Assembly (NCBI GenBank): GCA_963730365.1 | Contig: CAVSRM010000009.1 | Location: forward strand, 66,742-130,741 | Length of the DNA: 64,000 bases | Source: Fodinibacter sp963730365 | Lineage (GTDB): Bacteria > Actinomycetota > Actinomycetes > Actinomycetales > Dermatophilaceae | Reading direction: 5' to 3' | In this document: one piece after another, positions 7,924 through 17,265 of the stretch | Layout of the letters: every line of letters begins with the position of its first letter | Position numbering within the stretch: the first letter of the stretch is position 1 | The notes under the pieces: generated by a model | What the model was told of the DNA's origin: nothing | Databases searched by the model: none | What the model saw: only the letters and a program-made list of their open reading frames with translations | Translations under genes and position numbers: made by a program

Positions 7924-8733
7924 GTGGCGCCCGCTGTGCCCGCGGTGTTCGACCTCACGGGCCACACCGCGGTCGTCACCGGCGCGGGGGCGGTCGACGG
8001 CATCGGCATGGCGTGCGCACGCCTCCTCATGGCCTGCGGGGCCTCGGTGGTCGTCGGCGCCACCACCGCGCGGGTGCACGAGCGGGCCGGGGAGCTCGAG
8101 GCGTCCGGGGGACTCGCCGCCGGCGTGGTCGCCGACCTCACCACCCCCGAGGGAGCAGAGCGCGTGGTCGATGCCGCCCTGGCCCTGGGCGGTGGGCTCG
8201 ACGTGCTCGTCAACAACGCCGGCATGGTCTCCGTCGCGGGCGGTGGCGACTACCTCGAGGGGGACGTGCTCGGCACCGACCACGAGCGCTGGCGCGCGTC
8301 GATCGCCCGCAACCTCGACACGGCATACCTCGTCACCCGTGCGGCCCTCCCACACCTGCGGGCCGGCGGCCGCGGCCGCGTCGTCATGGTGACCTCGGTG
8401 AGCGGCCCGGTCATGGCGATGCGGGCGGATGCCGCGTACGCCGCCGCCAAGGCGGGGCTCGTCGGCCTCACCCGGGCCCTCGCGGTCGACGAGGCCGGGC
8501 ACGGCACGACGGTCAACGCGGTCGCTCCCGGCTGGATCGCGACGGGCTCCCAGACCCCGTCCGAGGCCGATGAGGGGCTCGTGACGCCGGTCGGTCGTTC
8601 GGGCACCCCGGAGGAGGTCGCCGCGGCGGTCGGGTTCCTCGTCTCCCCGGGTGCGTCGTACGTGACGGGCCAGGTTCTCGTGGTCGACGGGGGCAATTCG
8701 ATCGCGGAGGAGCGGGTACCCGCGCGCTCCTAG
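7924..8733 (+). CDS. Short-chain dehydrogenase/reductase (FabG-like)
   Basis: 269-aa classical SDR that uses NAD(P)H to oxidise or reduce a hydroxyl/keto group. The cofactor loop is VVTGAGAVDGIG (17-28), NNAG is at 97-100, catalytic Ser in VMVTSVS (157-160), and the Tyr172/Lys176 pair is in AAYAAAKAGL. The C-terminus SYVTGQVLVVDGGNS is typical. Start GTG 7924 lies 1 nt after the gabT stop, so translation is likely coupled. Its place after gabT hints at a role in amine or amino-acid breakdown, but true succinate semialdehyde dehydrogenases are a different family, so the substrate is unknown. Confidence 0.9.
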   Translation: MAPAVPAVFDLTGHTAVVTGAGAVDGIGMACARLLMACGASVVVGATTARVHERAGELEASGGLAAGVVADLTTPEGAERVVDAALALGGGLDVLVNNAGMVSVAGGGDYLEGDVLGTDHERWRASIARNLDTAYLVTRAALPHLRAGGRGRVVMVTSVSGPVMAMRADAAYAAAKAGLVGLTRALAVDEAGHGTTVNAVAPGWIATGSQTPSEADEGLVTPVGRSGTPEEVAAAVGFLVSPGASYVTGQVLVVDGGNSIAEERVPARS

Positions 8734-8736
8734 ACT
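8731..8736 (+). promoter_or_regulatory. -10 hexamer of the MFS gene, leaderless
   Basis: TAGACT starts at the first base of the SDR stop codon (TAG) and lies 6 nt before GTG 8743, the same arrangement as at 4388. The MFS gene can therefore be transcribed on its own. Confidence 0.6.
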
Positions 8737-8742
8737 TGTCCG

Positions 8743-10092
8743 GTGACTCGTCCCGTGCTGCGCCAGGTGCACAACATCGGGCGTCGCCGGGCCTGGGTGA
8801 TCTGGGCGGTCGGCCTCTCGGTCTACGTGCTGGCCGTGTTCCACCGCACCTCACTCGGGGTGGCCGGGCTCCTCGCGGCGGAGCGCTTCAACATCTCGGC
8901 GTCCCAGCTCGCGACGTTCACGGTGGTGCAGCTGGCGGTCTACGCGGCGATGCAGATCCCGGTGGGGGTGCTGCTGGACCGGTTCGGATCGAAGAAGCTC
9001 ATGTTCACCGGGCTGATCCTCATGAGCGCAGGGCAGCTGTGGTTCGCCTTCGCGGGGTCCTTCCCGGTCGGCCTCGCAGCGCGGATCATGCTCGGCGCGG
9101 GCGACGCGATGGTCTTCACCTCGCTGCTGCGGCTGGTGGCCGTGTGGTTTCGCGTCAAGCAGGCTCCGTTCGTGACCCAGCTGACGGGCATGGTCGGCCA
9201 GCTCGGCGCGGTGGTGGCGGCCACTCCGCTGGCGGCGGCGCTCGCCACCTGGGGGTGGACCCGCTCCTTCGCGACCGCTGCCGGCATCGGGTTGCTGCTC
9301 TCGGTGGTCCTCGTGCTGGTCGTCAAGGACTCGCCCTACCGCGGGGAGGCGGTGGAGCGGATCAAGGTGCGAGCCCTGGCGCGCACTCTGTCGGAGGTCT
9401 GGGGCAACCCGGGAACGCGCCTGGGCATGTGGGTCCACTTCACGTCGCAGTTCGGCGCGACAGTCTTCGCGATGCTCTGGGGCTACCCCTTCCTCGTCAG
9501 CGGTGAGGGGCTGGAGCCTCGGGTCGCCTCGAATCTCCTCGTCGTCATGACCTTCACGGCGATGGCTGCAGGTCCCCTCGTGGCGGCGTTCACCGCGCGG
9601 GTTCCGTACCGCCGCTCGCACCTCGTGCTCGGCATCGTGACGGCGATCGTGACGGTCTGGGCGGTGGTGCTGCTGTGGCCTGGGCCGGCGCCCCTGTGGC
9701 TCCTCGTGCTCCTCGTGGTCGTGACGGCCATCGGCGGCCCGGGGTCGATGGTCGGGTTCGACCTCGCCCGCACCTTCCACCCGTCCTCCCGGCTCGGACG
9801 CGCCACGGCGGTGGTCAACATCGGGGGCTTCACGGCATCCCTGGTCACCATCGCCCTCATCGGAGTCATCCTCGACCAGCTCGAGCCCGCCGGCCCGGAG
9901 GCCTACACGCTCGACGACTTCCGGATCGCCATGTCGGTGCAGTTCCTCTTCTGGGGTATCGGCATCGTGCAGCTCATCCGCTACCGGCGCAAGGGGCTGC
10001 GGCACATCGAGCAGGTCGACCCGCGAGCCCTCGCGGCGCTGCGAGAGGGCGAGACGCTGCTCCCCGGGATCTCCCGAGACCTCGACCCCTGA
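8743..10092 (+). CDS. Major facilitator superfamily transporter
   Basis: 449-aa integral membrane transporter with about 12 hydrophobic segments in two halves separated by a charged loop around residue 210. The family signature between helices 2 and 3 is present as GVLLDRFGSKKLM (about 76-88), and a related GDAMVFTSLLRLVAVWF follows helix 4. The C-terminal tail is short, charged and cytoplasmic. Start GTG 8743 lies 9 nt after the dehydrogenase stop. It resembles nitrate/nitrite-type and organic-acid MFS carriers only in general layout, so the cargo is not assigned. Confidence 0.9.
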   Translation: MTRPVLRQVHNIGRRRAWVIWAVGLSVYVLAVFHRTSLGVAGLLAAERFNISASQLATFTVVQLAVYAAMQIPVGVLLDRFGSKKLMFTGLILMSAGQLWFAFAGSFPVGLAARIMLGAGDAMVFTSLLRLVAVWFRVKQAPFVTQLTGMVGQLGAVVAATPLAAALATWGWTRSFATAAGIGLLLSVVLVLVVKDSPYRGEAVERIKVRALARTLSEVWGNPGTRLGMWVHFTSQFGATVFAMLWGYPFLVSGEGLEPRVASNLLVVMTFTAMAAGPLVAAFTARVPYRRSHLVLGIVTAIVTVWAVVLLWPGPAPLWLLVLLVVVTAIGGPGSMVGFDLARTFHPSSRLGRATAVVNIGGFTASLVTIALIGVILDQLEPAGPEAYTLDDFRIAMSVQFLFWGIGIVQLIRYRRKGLRHIEQVDPRALAALREGETLLPGISRDLDP

Positions 10093-10161
10093 CCGACGCG
10101 GTGGCGAGGTTCACCGGGGGTTCGTCGCGAATCCGCGTGTCGGTCACCGCCCGGACCGGGT

Positions 10162-10190
10162 CGGTCCGTCAGGATCGTCCTGACCGGGCC
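10162..10190. terminator. Hairpin between convergent genes
   Basis: GTCAGGA TCG TCCTGAC (10168-10184) is a perfect 7-bp stem with a 3-nt loop, and flanking GGTCC/GGGCC bases extend it with one bulge. It sits between the 3' ends of the MFS gene and the convergent lipoprotein gene. There is no T-tract, which is common for terminators in high-GC actinobacteria. Confidence 0.55.
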
Positions 10191-10301
10191 AGGTATGAGT
10201 TGGCCCGGTCCTCACATGTCTCACGACGTCTGCACGGGTGACCCGTCGTCGACCGGCCGTGCACGAGTATCCCGGCCGTCGACCCCTCCCCGGCTGCGAG
10301 G

Positions 10302-10806
10302 TCAGCCGCGCACCGTGTAGGTGGCGGCCGGGTCGGCGCAATGGCGGAAGGCCCCCGCGCCCTCGGCGTGGTACTGGTGGAGCCCCGGCGTCGATCCGCA
10401 GGATGAGGAGCTCACCGGGGACCTCTGCCTGGGTGTACGACATGTCGGGCTCGGGGCACCCGAGCGAGGAGTCGGTCCACGTGACCGGTGTCCAGGCCGC
10501 GATGAGGACATCGCCCGCCCGAACCGACTCACGGGTGGCGAGGTGGCTGATGGCGGCCACCACGCGGGGCTCGGAGCGCAGGTCCGCAAGGGTGGGCGGT
10601 GCGGCGGTCGGCGTGGCCCCGTCCCCGGGTGCGACGGGCGAGGGCGCTCCGGGGAAGGGGGAGGCCGGGACCGAGGTGGTGGGCGTTGGCGACACGCTCA
10701 CGGGGTCGGTCGACGACGGTGTCGGCGCGGATCCCTCGGAGCCAGGGGCGCACCCGCCGAGCAGCACGGTGAGGCTCGCAGCGGCGGTGACGACGTGCAT
10801 GCGCAT
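10302..10806 (-). pseudogene. Secreted lipoprotein, frameshifted near the C-terminus
   Basis: ATG 10806 has GGGAAGGGAG upstream and opens a lipoprotein signal peptide (MRMHVVTAAASLTVLLGGC, Cys19 as lipobox cysteine), then a Ser/Thr/Pro-rich linker and a domain with LADLRSEPRVVAAISHLATR and SSLGCPEPDMSYTQAEVPG. Around 10385 the frame breaks: the natural ending LHQYHAEGAGAFRHCADPAA..YTVRG with stop at 10302 lies one frame over. One indel separates the two halves, so this may be a recent pseudogene or a sequencing error. The CPEP...PG pattern resembles small extracytoplasmic actinobacterial proteins of unknown function. Confidence 0.75.
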
Positions 10807-10874
10807 GGTGGCTCCCTTCCCGAGCCGCCTTCTCATCCGCCAGTGCCGCCGGCCGGCGGGTCTCCTAGAGGAGG

Positions 10875-11835
10875 TCACCGTCCAGCGGTGCTCTGCCACC
10901 TTCAGCTCACGGGGGATGCGCTGGGCGCGCGACGACGGCACAGTGATCGCCGCCCACCACGATGGTGTGCGCTTCCTCGACCTGGACACCGGTGAGGTCC
11001 GCGACGGCCGCTGGTGGACCAGCTCAGGAGCGCGGTGCTGACGTCGGGGCGCTACCTGCCGGTGTGGTCGATCGACGGCACTGCCGCGGTCTACGACCTC
11101 GCGTCGAACGCGGCACTCGGCGAGACCTACGCCGTCGGCCCGGGCCACCGAGCAGCCGGAGCCGACAGCGTCGGCGTCGTGGACCGCGTGGCGACGGCGA
11201 GCGGTCCGTCTCGGGCATCGACCTCACGACCGGGTCGATCTCGCACACTGCGCTCCGCGCGGCCTACGGCACCAGATTCACTCCGCTGGCGTTGTTCCCT
11301 GCGGATGATGGGCTGCCGGCCCCGTCCAGCGACCACGTCCTCGCCCCCTGGGCGGATGGCCGGACGGTCGACGAGCTCTACCTCGGCAGCGTCGACGGGG
11401 TCGTCGGTGGGCTCTGGCAGGGAGCGGCACGATGGTCGGCGACTACTACGCGGTCCACGGCCGGCGCCCCGACCGGAGTGAGGAGGCCGTGCTGGTGCGG
11501 CTGCGCCCAGGGCCGCCGCAGGTCGTGCTGACCGTGGGGACGGGCGCCCTGACCCGGCGTCCTCCAGCCCGCCGGCGACGGCGGGCTGCACGTGATCGGT
11601 GACGACGGGACCATCCTCACCCACGACGGTGACGGACCGTCGTCAACACCATTGCCACTGCCACGTCGCCCGACACGGTGCCCTCGACCCAAGCGGGACT
11701 CGGCTCGCGATCGGTCGTCGGACACCAACGTGGTCGTGCTCGTAGACCTCGCGGCGAGGACGGTCGAGACCGTGCCTGCCGTGTGCGTCTTCGACGCCCT
11801 ATGGCGCCAGGGGTGTGAGCTGGCCAACCCCGGCC
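10875..11835 (+). pseudogene. Decayed WD40/beta-propeller-like protein
   Basis: Short propeller-blade-like strings appear one after another in different plus-strand frames: RWARDDGTVIAAHHDGVRFL, SIDGTAAVYDLASNAALGET, GIDLTTGSISHTALRAAYGT, HVLAPWADGRTVDELYLGSV and HVIGDDGTILTHD. Each blade has the hydrophobic-Gly/Asp turn pattern, but at least five frameshifts are needed to join them. A single intact protein is impossible. No start codon or signal could be fixed. Confidence 0.65.
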
Positions 11836-11860
11836 TCAGGGCGAACAGCGGATGCGGTCG

Positions 11861-12313
11861 TCAGGACGGGAAGTCAGACCCGGCCTCCAGTCGCAGCCGG
11901 AGCAGGACGTCCAGGGCCACCGAGTCACCGTCCCGGCCACCCGCTCCGACCTGAAGCGGGGCGTCGGTTGGCTCGAGGTGGGTGCCGGCCAACCGTCCGC
12001 GCAGGCTGGGCGCCACGACGAGGACGTACCAGCGGCCGTCCGTGCCGACGGCAGCCCGGTGGTCCCGCCGCACGTACCAGCCGACGACGTCGGTTCGCAG
12101 GCTCCCGCCGCCGCTGTAGGGGCGTGCCCGCAGCCGGGTGGGTTCGACGCCCGCCGACCGCATCGCCTCGGCGAAGCCCGCCACCATCGGGGCCGTCCGC
12201 CGCGCCTCGGCCTCCGCCGCCCGCGCTGCGGCTGCGTGGTGGTACTCGGCGTTCTCCCGCGCCTGGCGGCGACGGACGGCGGCCTGGTCTGTGGGCTCGC
12301 TCTCCGTGCTCAT
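11861..12313 (-). CDS. Hypothetical protein, 150 aa
   Basis: Unrecognised protein. Residues 1-50 form a charged, alanine-rich helix (RRRQARENAEYHHAAAARAA), probably a coiled coil. A compact basic domain follows with RPYSGGGSLRTDVVGWYVRR and DGRWYVLVVAPSLRGRL, suggestive of beta strands. ATG 12313 has no clear ribosome site, but GATGAT lies 6 nt upstream in the leaderless position. It faces the decayed propeller gene tail to tail. Composition and codon use look real. Homologues of this layout are seen as small actinobacterial proteins of unknown role. Confidence 0.65.
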   Translation of the reverse strand: MSTESEPTDQAAVRRRQARENAEYHHAAAARAAEAEARRTAPMVAGFAEAMRSAGVEPTRLRARPYSGGGSLRTDVVGWYVRRDHRAAVGTDGRWYVLVVAPSLRGRLAGTHLEPTDAPLQVGAGGRDGDSVALDVLLRLRLEAGSDFPS

Positions 12314-12334
12314 CGACCGATCATCTCAGCGAGT

Positions 12335-12372
12335 GATGCCACCTGCCGACCCGAGGGTCGGCAGGTGGCATC
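12335..12372. terminator. Perfect 18-bp inverted repeat with 2-nt spacer
   Basis: GATGCCACCTGCCGACCC (12335-12352) is followed after GA by its exact reverse complement (12355-12372). It would form a very stable hairpin. It lies 22 bp upstream of the start of the minus-strand 150-aa gene and downstream of the 12.6-13.6 kb gene on the same strand, so a terminator for that gene is the simplest reading. There is no T-tract. Confidence 0.6.
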
Positions 12373-12635
12373 CGAACTCGCGAACCGCGTCACCCATCGG
12401 TGTGGGGACGCGAGACCCCGATCGTGCTCGCAAGCGGGTTCGAGGAGTTCCTGGAGCGGATCGCCGCACCCGACCCGGGGTTTGCCCGAAACGCTGTGGT
12501 TGGCCTCCACGATCGGCGGGACGCGCACCCTGGAACTCGCAACGCCGTCCTCTCAGAGGCGTCATCACGCGGCGGTGTGCAGCAGGTACCCGGCGGCCGG
12601 ATCAGGCTGTGAGCGAATGCTCGGCGAGCTCTGGT

Positions 12636-13580
12636 TCAGGCTTGGTCAGCGGTGGCTCCAGGGAAGGTCCATGAGCCGTCGAGCACCTCGCTGTGCGGCC
12701 GGTAGAGGCGCACCAGGTAGTTCCAGCCGTCAACGACAGGGAGGGTGTTCGGGCGGTCCTCGGACCCGCCGAAGTGCACCGTGACACTGCCGTCGTCGTT
12801 CGGCGCGGCGGTCAAGCTGTTGACGCTGACAGGCTTGCCGTTGTCCGGGAAGAAGCCTGCGGCGTCGTACAGCGAGATGGACCAGAACGCGTCGACCGGG
12901 ACGTCCCTGACTGTCAGTGAGTACGCACCGACGGGGAACCCTGGGTCGACGTTCACGTAGTAGGCCTCGGACTCGGGCAGCCCGCCCCACCCCGCAGCGG
13001 TCCCGAGAAGGTGGCGGATCGGAGAGACGTCTTCCCGTCTGCCGAAGGCTCCGCCGAAGTCCCCCACGCCCTTGGCCAGGGCCAGCACGGCCTCACGGGT
13101 CGCGGTGAACGTCTCGACGTCATAGTCGGGAGTGGAGAACGGAACCGCGGAGGAGGTCGTCAGGAGAAGCTGATCCTGGAGCGCGTTGACTGTCTGCACG
13201 TCCGCCGGGTCGGCGGGATCAACCATCGTGCGAGCCGCTACCAGCACGTACGGGCTCTCGAAGGTGGCCATGTCAAGAGTGTGCTCACCGGGGTCGTGAA
13301 AAACCTGGTTGATGTAGTGATCCTGGTTGATCACCATGACCGACAGGTAGCGTTCGCCGGCATCCGGGATGCTCAGCACAGCCCCATCCCGGATGTCCGC
13401 CACAACGGCGCTGTACAGCGTGTCGCGATTCATCCGGATCACCGTTTGCTGGTCCAACGGGGTGGGCACCCGGAAGTGCAGCCACCGGTTGATCCCTCCA
13501 GCCTGGTGCCCGATCGCGGCAAACATGCGGTCGGTCTCGGCGCGAACGAAGTTGTCCACATTCACCGGAATGGAGGTCAT
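12636..13580 (-). CDS. DUF1254/DUF1214 domain protein
   Basis: 314-aa protein with the paired DUF1254 (N-terminal, residues 10-130, containing GGINRWLHFRVPTPLDQQTV and MNRDTLYSAVVADIRDGA) and DUF1214 (C-terminal, about 200-310, containing VPVDAFWSISLYDAAGFFPD and VDGWNYLVRLYRP). The usual full-length proteins carry a signal peptide; none is visible here, so it may be cytoplasmic. ATG 13580 is preceded by CATACT at 7 nt, consistent with a leaderless start. The biochemical role of this family is unknown. It stands alone between non-coding gaps of about 260 bp and 210 bp. Confidence 0.88.
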   Translation of the reverse strand: MTSIPVNVDNFVRAETDRMFAAIGHQAGGINRWLHFRVPTPLDQQTVIRMNRDTLYSAVVADIRDGAVLSIPDAGERYLSVMVINQDHYINQVFHDPGEHTLDMATFESPYVLVAARTMVDPADPADVQTVNALQDQLLLTTSSAVPFSTPDYDVETFTATREAVLALAKGVGDFGGAFGRREDVSPIRHLLGTAAGWGGLPESEAYYVNVDPGFPVGAYSLTVRDVPVDAFWSISLYDAAGFFPDNGKPVSVNSLTAAPNDDGSVTVHFGGSEDRPNTLPVVDGWNYLVRLYRPHSEVLDGSWTFPGATADQA

Positions 13581-13788
13581 GAAGGGAAGTATGGCCCGTC
13601 GCTGCCGACCGCGTCTCCCGACCACCGGAGCACGTCAGGGCCAACCGTCCCACCGCCCCCGGGCACGCACGTTCGAGCCGTCGCCCAACCAGGCGAGCAG
13701 ACCCTGCTCCAGCTTCTCTCGACCTGGCCGGGTCGTCACGCGGCGGAGGAACGCACGTCCCGATTGTCCCCACGCCTGGCGTTGGCCC

Positions 13789-14718
13789 TCAGCGAAGGTC
13801 GATGCCCACCTCCGCTGCGATCGTCTCGACCATCAAGGTGAGCCGGTCGACACGGGAGGGCATGGTGTGTCGATAGTTGGCAATGGTGAGCAGGCCGGGG
13901 CCGACGAAGGCCCACGCGCGGGCCCGGGTCCAGGTTTCGTCATCGGCGCCTGATGCGACCCAGAAGAGGTCGCGAGCAGGGGCCTCGAAGAGGCTCCACG
14001 CGTAGATCAGGTCCGCGGATCGGTCGCCGATGCCGATGCCGCCGAAGTCGATGACTCCGGCCAGCCGCCCGTCAGGGTGGGTGAGGAGGTTCTCCTCCGA
14101 CAGGTCGGTGTGCACCCAGCAGGTGGCTTCGGTGGCCGCGGGGACGTCGCGCAGGCGCCGCCATGCCTCCCGAACGCTGGACGGGTCGAACAGGTCCGCC
14201 AGTTCTGCGGCCGCGTGTTCGGCCCATCGGTCGATCGTGTCGGTGACCGGCTCACCGCAGCGGTAGCCCCAGTGCTCGGGCCCGGCGGGAGTGCCGACGG
14301 TGTCGACCTCGTGGAGGCACTGAAGGAAGTCGCCCAAGGAGTCTGCAAGAAGGGCCTGCTGCGATTCGTCCAGTGCGTGTGGAAGGTCGCCCGGCACCCA
14401 GGTCACGACGGCCCACGGCCGGGGAAAGGCCTCACTGGGCTGGCCGACGGCAACGATGTCGGGGACGACAGTCGGCAGATGAGGTCCGAGGTGGGGCAGC
14501 CAGCGCACTTCCTTCACCAGGTCCGTGACGTACGCGTCCGAGCGAGGCAACCGGATGGCCAGTCTGTCGCCGATGCGAAACACCCAGTTGCTGCTCCCGG
14601 ACGCGGGGATCTGTCGGACGGGCAGTTCGGCCAGATGCGGAGCCTGGTCGCGAAGCAGCCTGGTCACGACCTGGGGGTCTGGGGCGACGTCGGCCGCCAC
14701 GCGGGAGGGTGGGCTCAC
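13789..14718 (-). CDS. Aminoglycoside phosphotransferase family kinase
   Basis: 309-aa small-molecule kinase of the APH/choline kinase fold. The catalytic loop WVHTDLSEENLL has the HxDxxxxN pattern, and the metal-binding motif VIDFGGIGIGD follows. The N-lobe carries SGSSNWVFRIGDRLAIRLPR and the hinge VVTWVPGDLPHALDE. This arrangement is that of macrolide 2'-phosphotransferase-like and aminoglycoside kinases, but many members act on metabolites, so resistance is only one possibility. Start GTG 14718 is the most likely; no strong ribosome site is seen. It lies 124 bp downstream of an alpha/beta hydrolase on the same strand. Confidence 0.85.
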   Translation of the reverse strand: MSPPSRVAADVAPDPQVVTRLLRDQAPHLAELPVRQIPASGSSNWVFRIGDRLAIRLPRSDAYVTDLVKEVRWLPHLGPHLPTVVPDIVAVGQPSEAFPRPWAVVTWVPGDLPHALDESQQALLADSLGDFLQCLHEVDTVGTPAGPEHWGYRCGEPVTDTIDRWAEHAAAELADLFDPSSVREAWRRLRDVPAATEATCWVHTDLSEENLLTHPDGRLAGVIDFGGIGIGDRSADLIYAWSLFEAPARDLFWVASGADDETWTRARAWAFVGPGLLTIANYRHTMPSRVDRLTLMVETIAAEVGIDLR

Positions 14719-14842
14719 CCGGACATGATCGTCGACACGAGCGGGGCCACACCTGAACTCCGACGCCCAGACAAGGCTGCGGTCGTGGCGGCGGACCGCG
14801 GCGATCTGGCTGCGCTGGGCCCGCGCGTGAGCAAGGCTGGGC

Positions 14843-15661
14843 TCAGTCCTGCGCCGCGGCCCAGTCCAGGAGGAGCCGCAGGAAGTCCTCCGGCTCCTCC
14901 ATCGATGGCAGGTGGGCTGTGCGCGCGCGATCGACCCGGCGCACGAGCGCGACCTTCGCCTCGAGCAGGTCCGCGGCGCGGTGCACCGTGTCGAGGTCGT
15001 GGTTGCCGACGACGAGCAGCACCGGCACGGCGACCTCGGCGAAGCGCGCCACCGCCGGTGGGTCGGGCTCGACCCATTCGAGCTCGGGGTCGGCCCAATT
15101 CGCGTCGATCTCGAAGGCGCGCCGCTGCATGACTCGTACGGATGCCGCGACCCCCGGGTCCACGTCGTCGAGGGTTCGTCCTGAGCCCACGACCCACGCC
15201 TCGACGTTGGCCTCGACAGCGGCATCGAGGTCCCCGCGCGCCAAGGCCGCGTTCTCCGCGGCGGCGAAGGTGGCCAACGCCGGGGTGCGCTCGCTCAGCA
15301 GGCTGCCACCGGGCGGGGCGAGGAGCAACGACCGCACCAGGCCCGGCCGGGCCAAGGCGACCTCCAGGGCCACACCGGCGCCCAACGAGGAGCCCACGAG
15401 GTGGCACGAGGTCACGCCGAGATGGTCGAGCGTGTCGAGGACGTCGACGACGGGGTCCAGCGCACCCACCGGCGCCACGTCGGACTCGCCGAAGCCGTGC
15501 AGATCCAGGCGCACGGCATCACGTATGGCGGTCAGCCCGGTCCACTGCGGGTTCCACATCCGTCGGTCGGCGACACCGGCGTGGATCAGGACGACCGCTG
15601 TGCCGCCGGGCGGCCCGCCCCGGTCGAAGGCGATACCGGTCGGTGTGAGCGATGAGGCCAC
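14843..15661 (-). CDS. Alpha/beta hydrolase
   Basis: 272-aa cytoplasmic esterase-like enzyme. The oxyanion region is LIHAGVADRRMW (HG replaced by HA), the strand-turn LDLHGFGESD precedes the cap, and the nucleophile elbow is LVGSSLGAGVAL with Ser as nucleophile. The acid is probably in VVGNHDLDTV and the catalytic His in TAHLPSMEEPEDF. These place it among 3-oxoadipate enol-lactonase/BioH-like hydrolases, but the reaction is not assigned. GTG 15661 was chosen over an upstream in-frame extension that has no family similarity. It probably forms a unit with the kinase gene downstream. Confidence 0.88.
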   Translation of the reverse strand: MASSLTPTGIAFDRGGPPGGTAVVLIHAGVADRRMWNPQWTGLTAIRDAVRLDLHGFGESDVAPVGALDPVVDVLDTLDHLGVTSCHLVGSSLGAGVALEVALARPGLVRSLLLAPPGGSLLSERTPALATFAAAENAALARGDLDAAVEANVEAWVVGSGRTLDDVDPGVAASVRVMQRRAFEIDANWADPELEWVEPDPPAVARFAEVAVPVLLVVGNHDLDTVHRAADLLEAKVALVRRVDRARTAHLPSMEEPEDFLRLLLDWAAAQD

Positions 15662-15856
15662 TGTTCTCCCCCGGTGGTCGTAGGTGATCCGCCAGTCAAC
15701 CCCCGGTGACCGTTGCTGGCAACCGGTTTCACCCAGGGCCACCGACGAAAGTCGGTGCCGCCGGCGGGACGGTCGACCGGCGATGGATAGTTACTACGCA
15801 CACCCGCGTGAACGACGCTGGCAAGACGACCCACGGGCATTGGCTGGTTTGGGGTC

Positions 15857-16200
15857 GTGAACGATGTCGGGGTAAGGGACTTCCTGGCAGCGCACGCACC
15901 ACAGGATGTCCTCGACACGATCGCCTGGCTCAACGCCAACGGGCTACCGACTCCTCCAGCACTCGGGGGAGTCACCGTTCGGAGCAGAGGTCGCGTACGT
16001 CGGAAGATCAGAAGTCCGCATCACCGTGGACCCGGGGACAATGGCTTCTGGACGTGGCCGCGGAGCCTCAGCACGCCACCTGGGGCCGCAAGCGACGGCG
16101 ATAGCACCGCCCGGGCTCGGCCATCGCAAGCAGCCAGCACGGACGGCTCGCGACGATGGGACGCAGGAACGACCGTTCGCCCGGCCAGACAGCCAAGGAC
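15857..16200 (+). pseudogene. Frameshifted small hypothetical gene
   Basis: GTG 15857 opens NDVGVRDFLAAHAPQDVLDT and AWLNANGLPTPP, which looks like a real N-terminus. Similar-looking protein continues in a second frame (SPFGAEVAYVGRSEVRITVD) and then in a third (RGQWLLDVAAEPQHATWGRK). Two indels would join them into a protein of about 100 aa. The family is not recognised. Confidence 0.4.
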
Positions 16201-16205
16201 ACCAT

Positions 16206-16982
16206 TCAGGTCGTGGTCAGCGGGGTGACGACGACCTCGAGCGCGGCTGTGACGACGGCGGCAACGGCATCACGCACGACGTCCCGGAACGGGTCGTACC
16301 CCTCCATCGCGGTGTCGTCGGACGCCAGCGGGTTGCCGTCCACCGCGAGCACGGCAGCCGCTGCCACACCGTGCAGCCCGGCGGTCACGAACAGCGCCGC
16401 AGCCTCCATCTCGACGGCCACGCAACCGGCGCGCTGCCACAGCTCGAGCCGCGAGCCGAGGACGTCGTGGGAGTAGAACGCAGCGTTGGAGTAGAGGACA
16501 CCACGGTGGAGGCGGTCATCCCCGACACCGGCCGAGCGGGCGGCATCCTCGAGCGCGATGGTCAGACGGGCATCGGCGACCGCTGGGTATCCCGGCGGCA
16601 CCAGGAGGTCACTCAGGCCGTCCTCGCGCACGGCCGCAGTGGCCACGACCACCGCCCCATCGCCGACATCGGGCTGCAGCCCGCCAGCTGTGCCGGCGCG
16701 GATGATCCGGCGTGCCCCACCCCGGCACAGCTCCTCGAAGGCCACGCCGGCCCCCGGACCGCCGACGCCGTGGGACACGACCGTGACCGGCGCCCCGAGA
16801 TACGTCCCACCGATGCTCACGTACTCACGGTTGCTCGCGAGCTCGCGCGCCCCCTCGAGCCGCTCACCCACCGCGCGGGCGCGCTCGGGGTCACCGACAA
16901 CCACGACGTTCGGCGCCAGCTCGGCGACTGGGATGCGGGTGAGCGGCAGAACCCCCTCACGGACGGCTCGCGCAGAGGACAT
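16206..16982 (-). CDS. Nucleoside phosphorylase (uridine/purine type)
   Basis: 258-aa PNP/UDP-family enzyme that splits nucleosides with phosphate, for salvage. VVVVGDPERARAVGERLEG supplies the first phosphate-binding loop, TVVSHGVGGPGAGVAFEELC the second strand, and IIRAGTAGGLQPDVGDGAVV the Arg-containing phosphate site. VAVEMEAAALFVTAGLHG is the ribose-binding ExEAA motif, and VDGNPLASD holds the Asp near the base. Length and motif order fit the NP-I hexameric group (Udp/DeoD). ATG 16982 has GAGGAG 6 nt upstream. Base preference cannot be settled from these motifs. Confidence 0.9.
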   Translation of the reverse strand: MSSARAVREGVLPLTRIPVAELAPNVVVVGDPERARAVGERLEGARELASNREYVSIGGTYLGAPVTVVSHGVGGPGAGVAFEELCRGGARRIIRAGTAGGLQPDVGDGAVVVATAAVREDGLSDLLVPPGYPAVADARLTIALEDAARSAGVGDDRLHRGVLYSNAAFYSHDVLGSRLELWQRAGCVAVEMEAAALFVTAGLHGVAAAAVLAVDGNPLASDDTAMEGYDPFRDVVRDAVAAVVTAALEVVVTPLTTT

Positions 16983-17265
16983 CTGGGCTCCTCGGGAGGG
17001 GGCAGCAGAACGCCCATCAGTGTGCCACCGGCTCGAGATCACCGGAGCGCCTGAACGAGACCCACCGACCAGGACCCGGCCACACCGAAGCCGACCGACT
17101 GCATCGCCTTGCCGCCACCACACGCAGCGCCGGGTGCGTGGATGTCGACGTCGGGTATTGCCACGACGGTACGAGCAGCGCTGGGCGCTGGGCGCTGGGC
17201 GCGTGTCGCGGTCCCGTCGGGGACACTGGGGGAACACCGACCGTCGCTTCGCCAAGGAGTCAGCC

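Noticed and set aside
5733..8225. Very long minus-strand frame running upstream of the response regulator across gabT
   Set aside because: Only the part after GTG 6422 has family similarity; the rest is antisense to gabT.
12373..12635. Possible tRNA around GGTTCGAGG
   Set aside because: A T-arm-like string is present, but no acceptor or anticodon arms can be folded around it.
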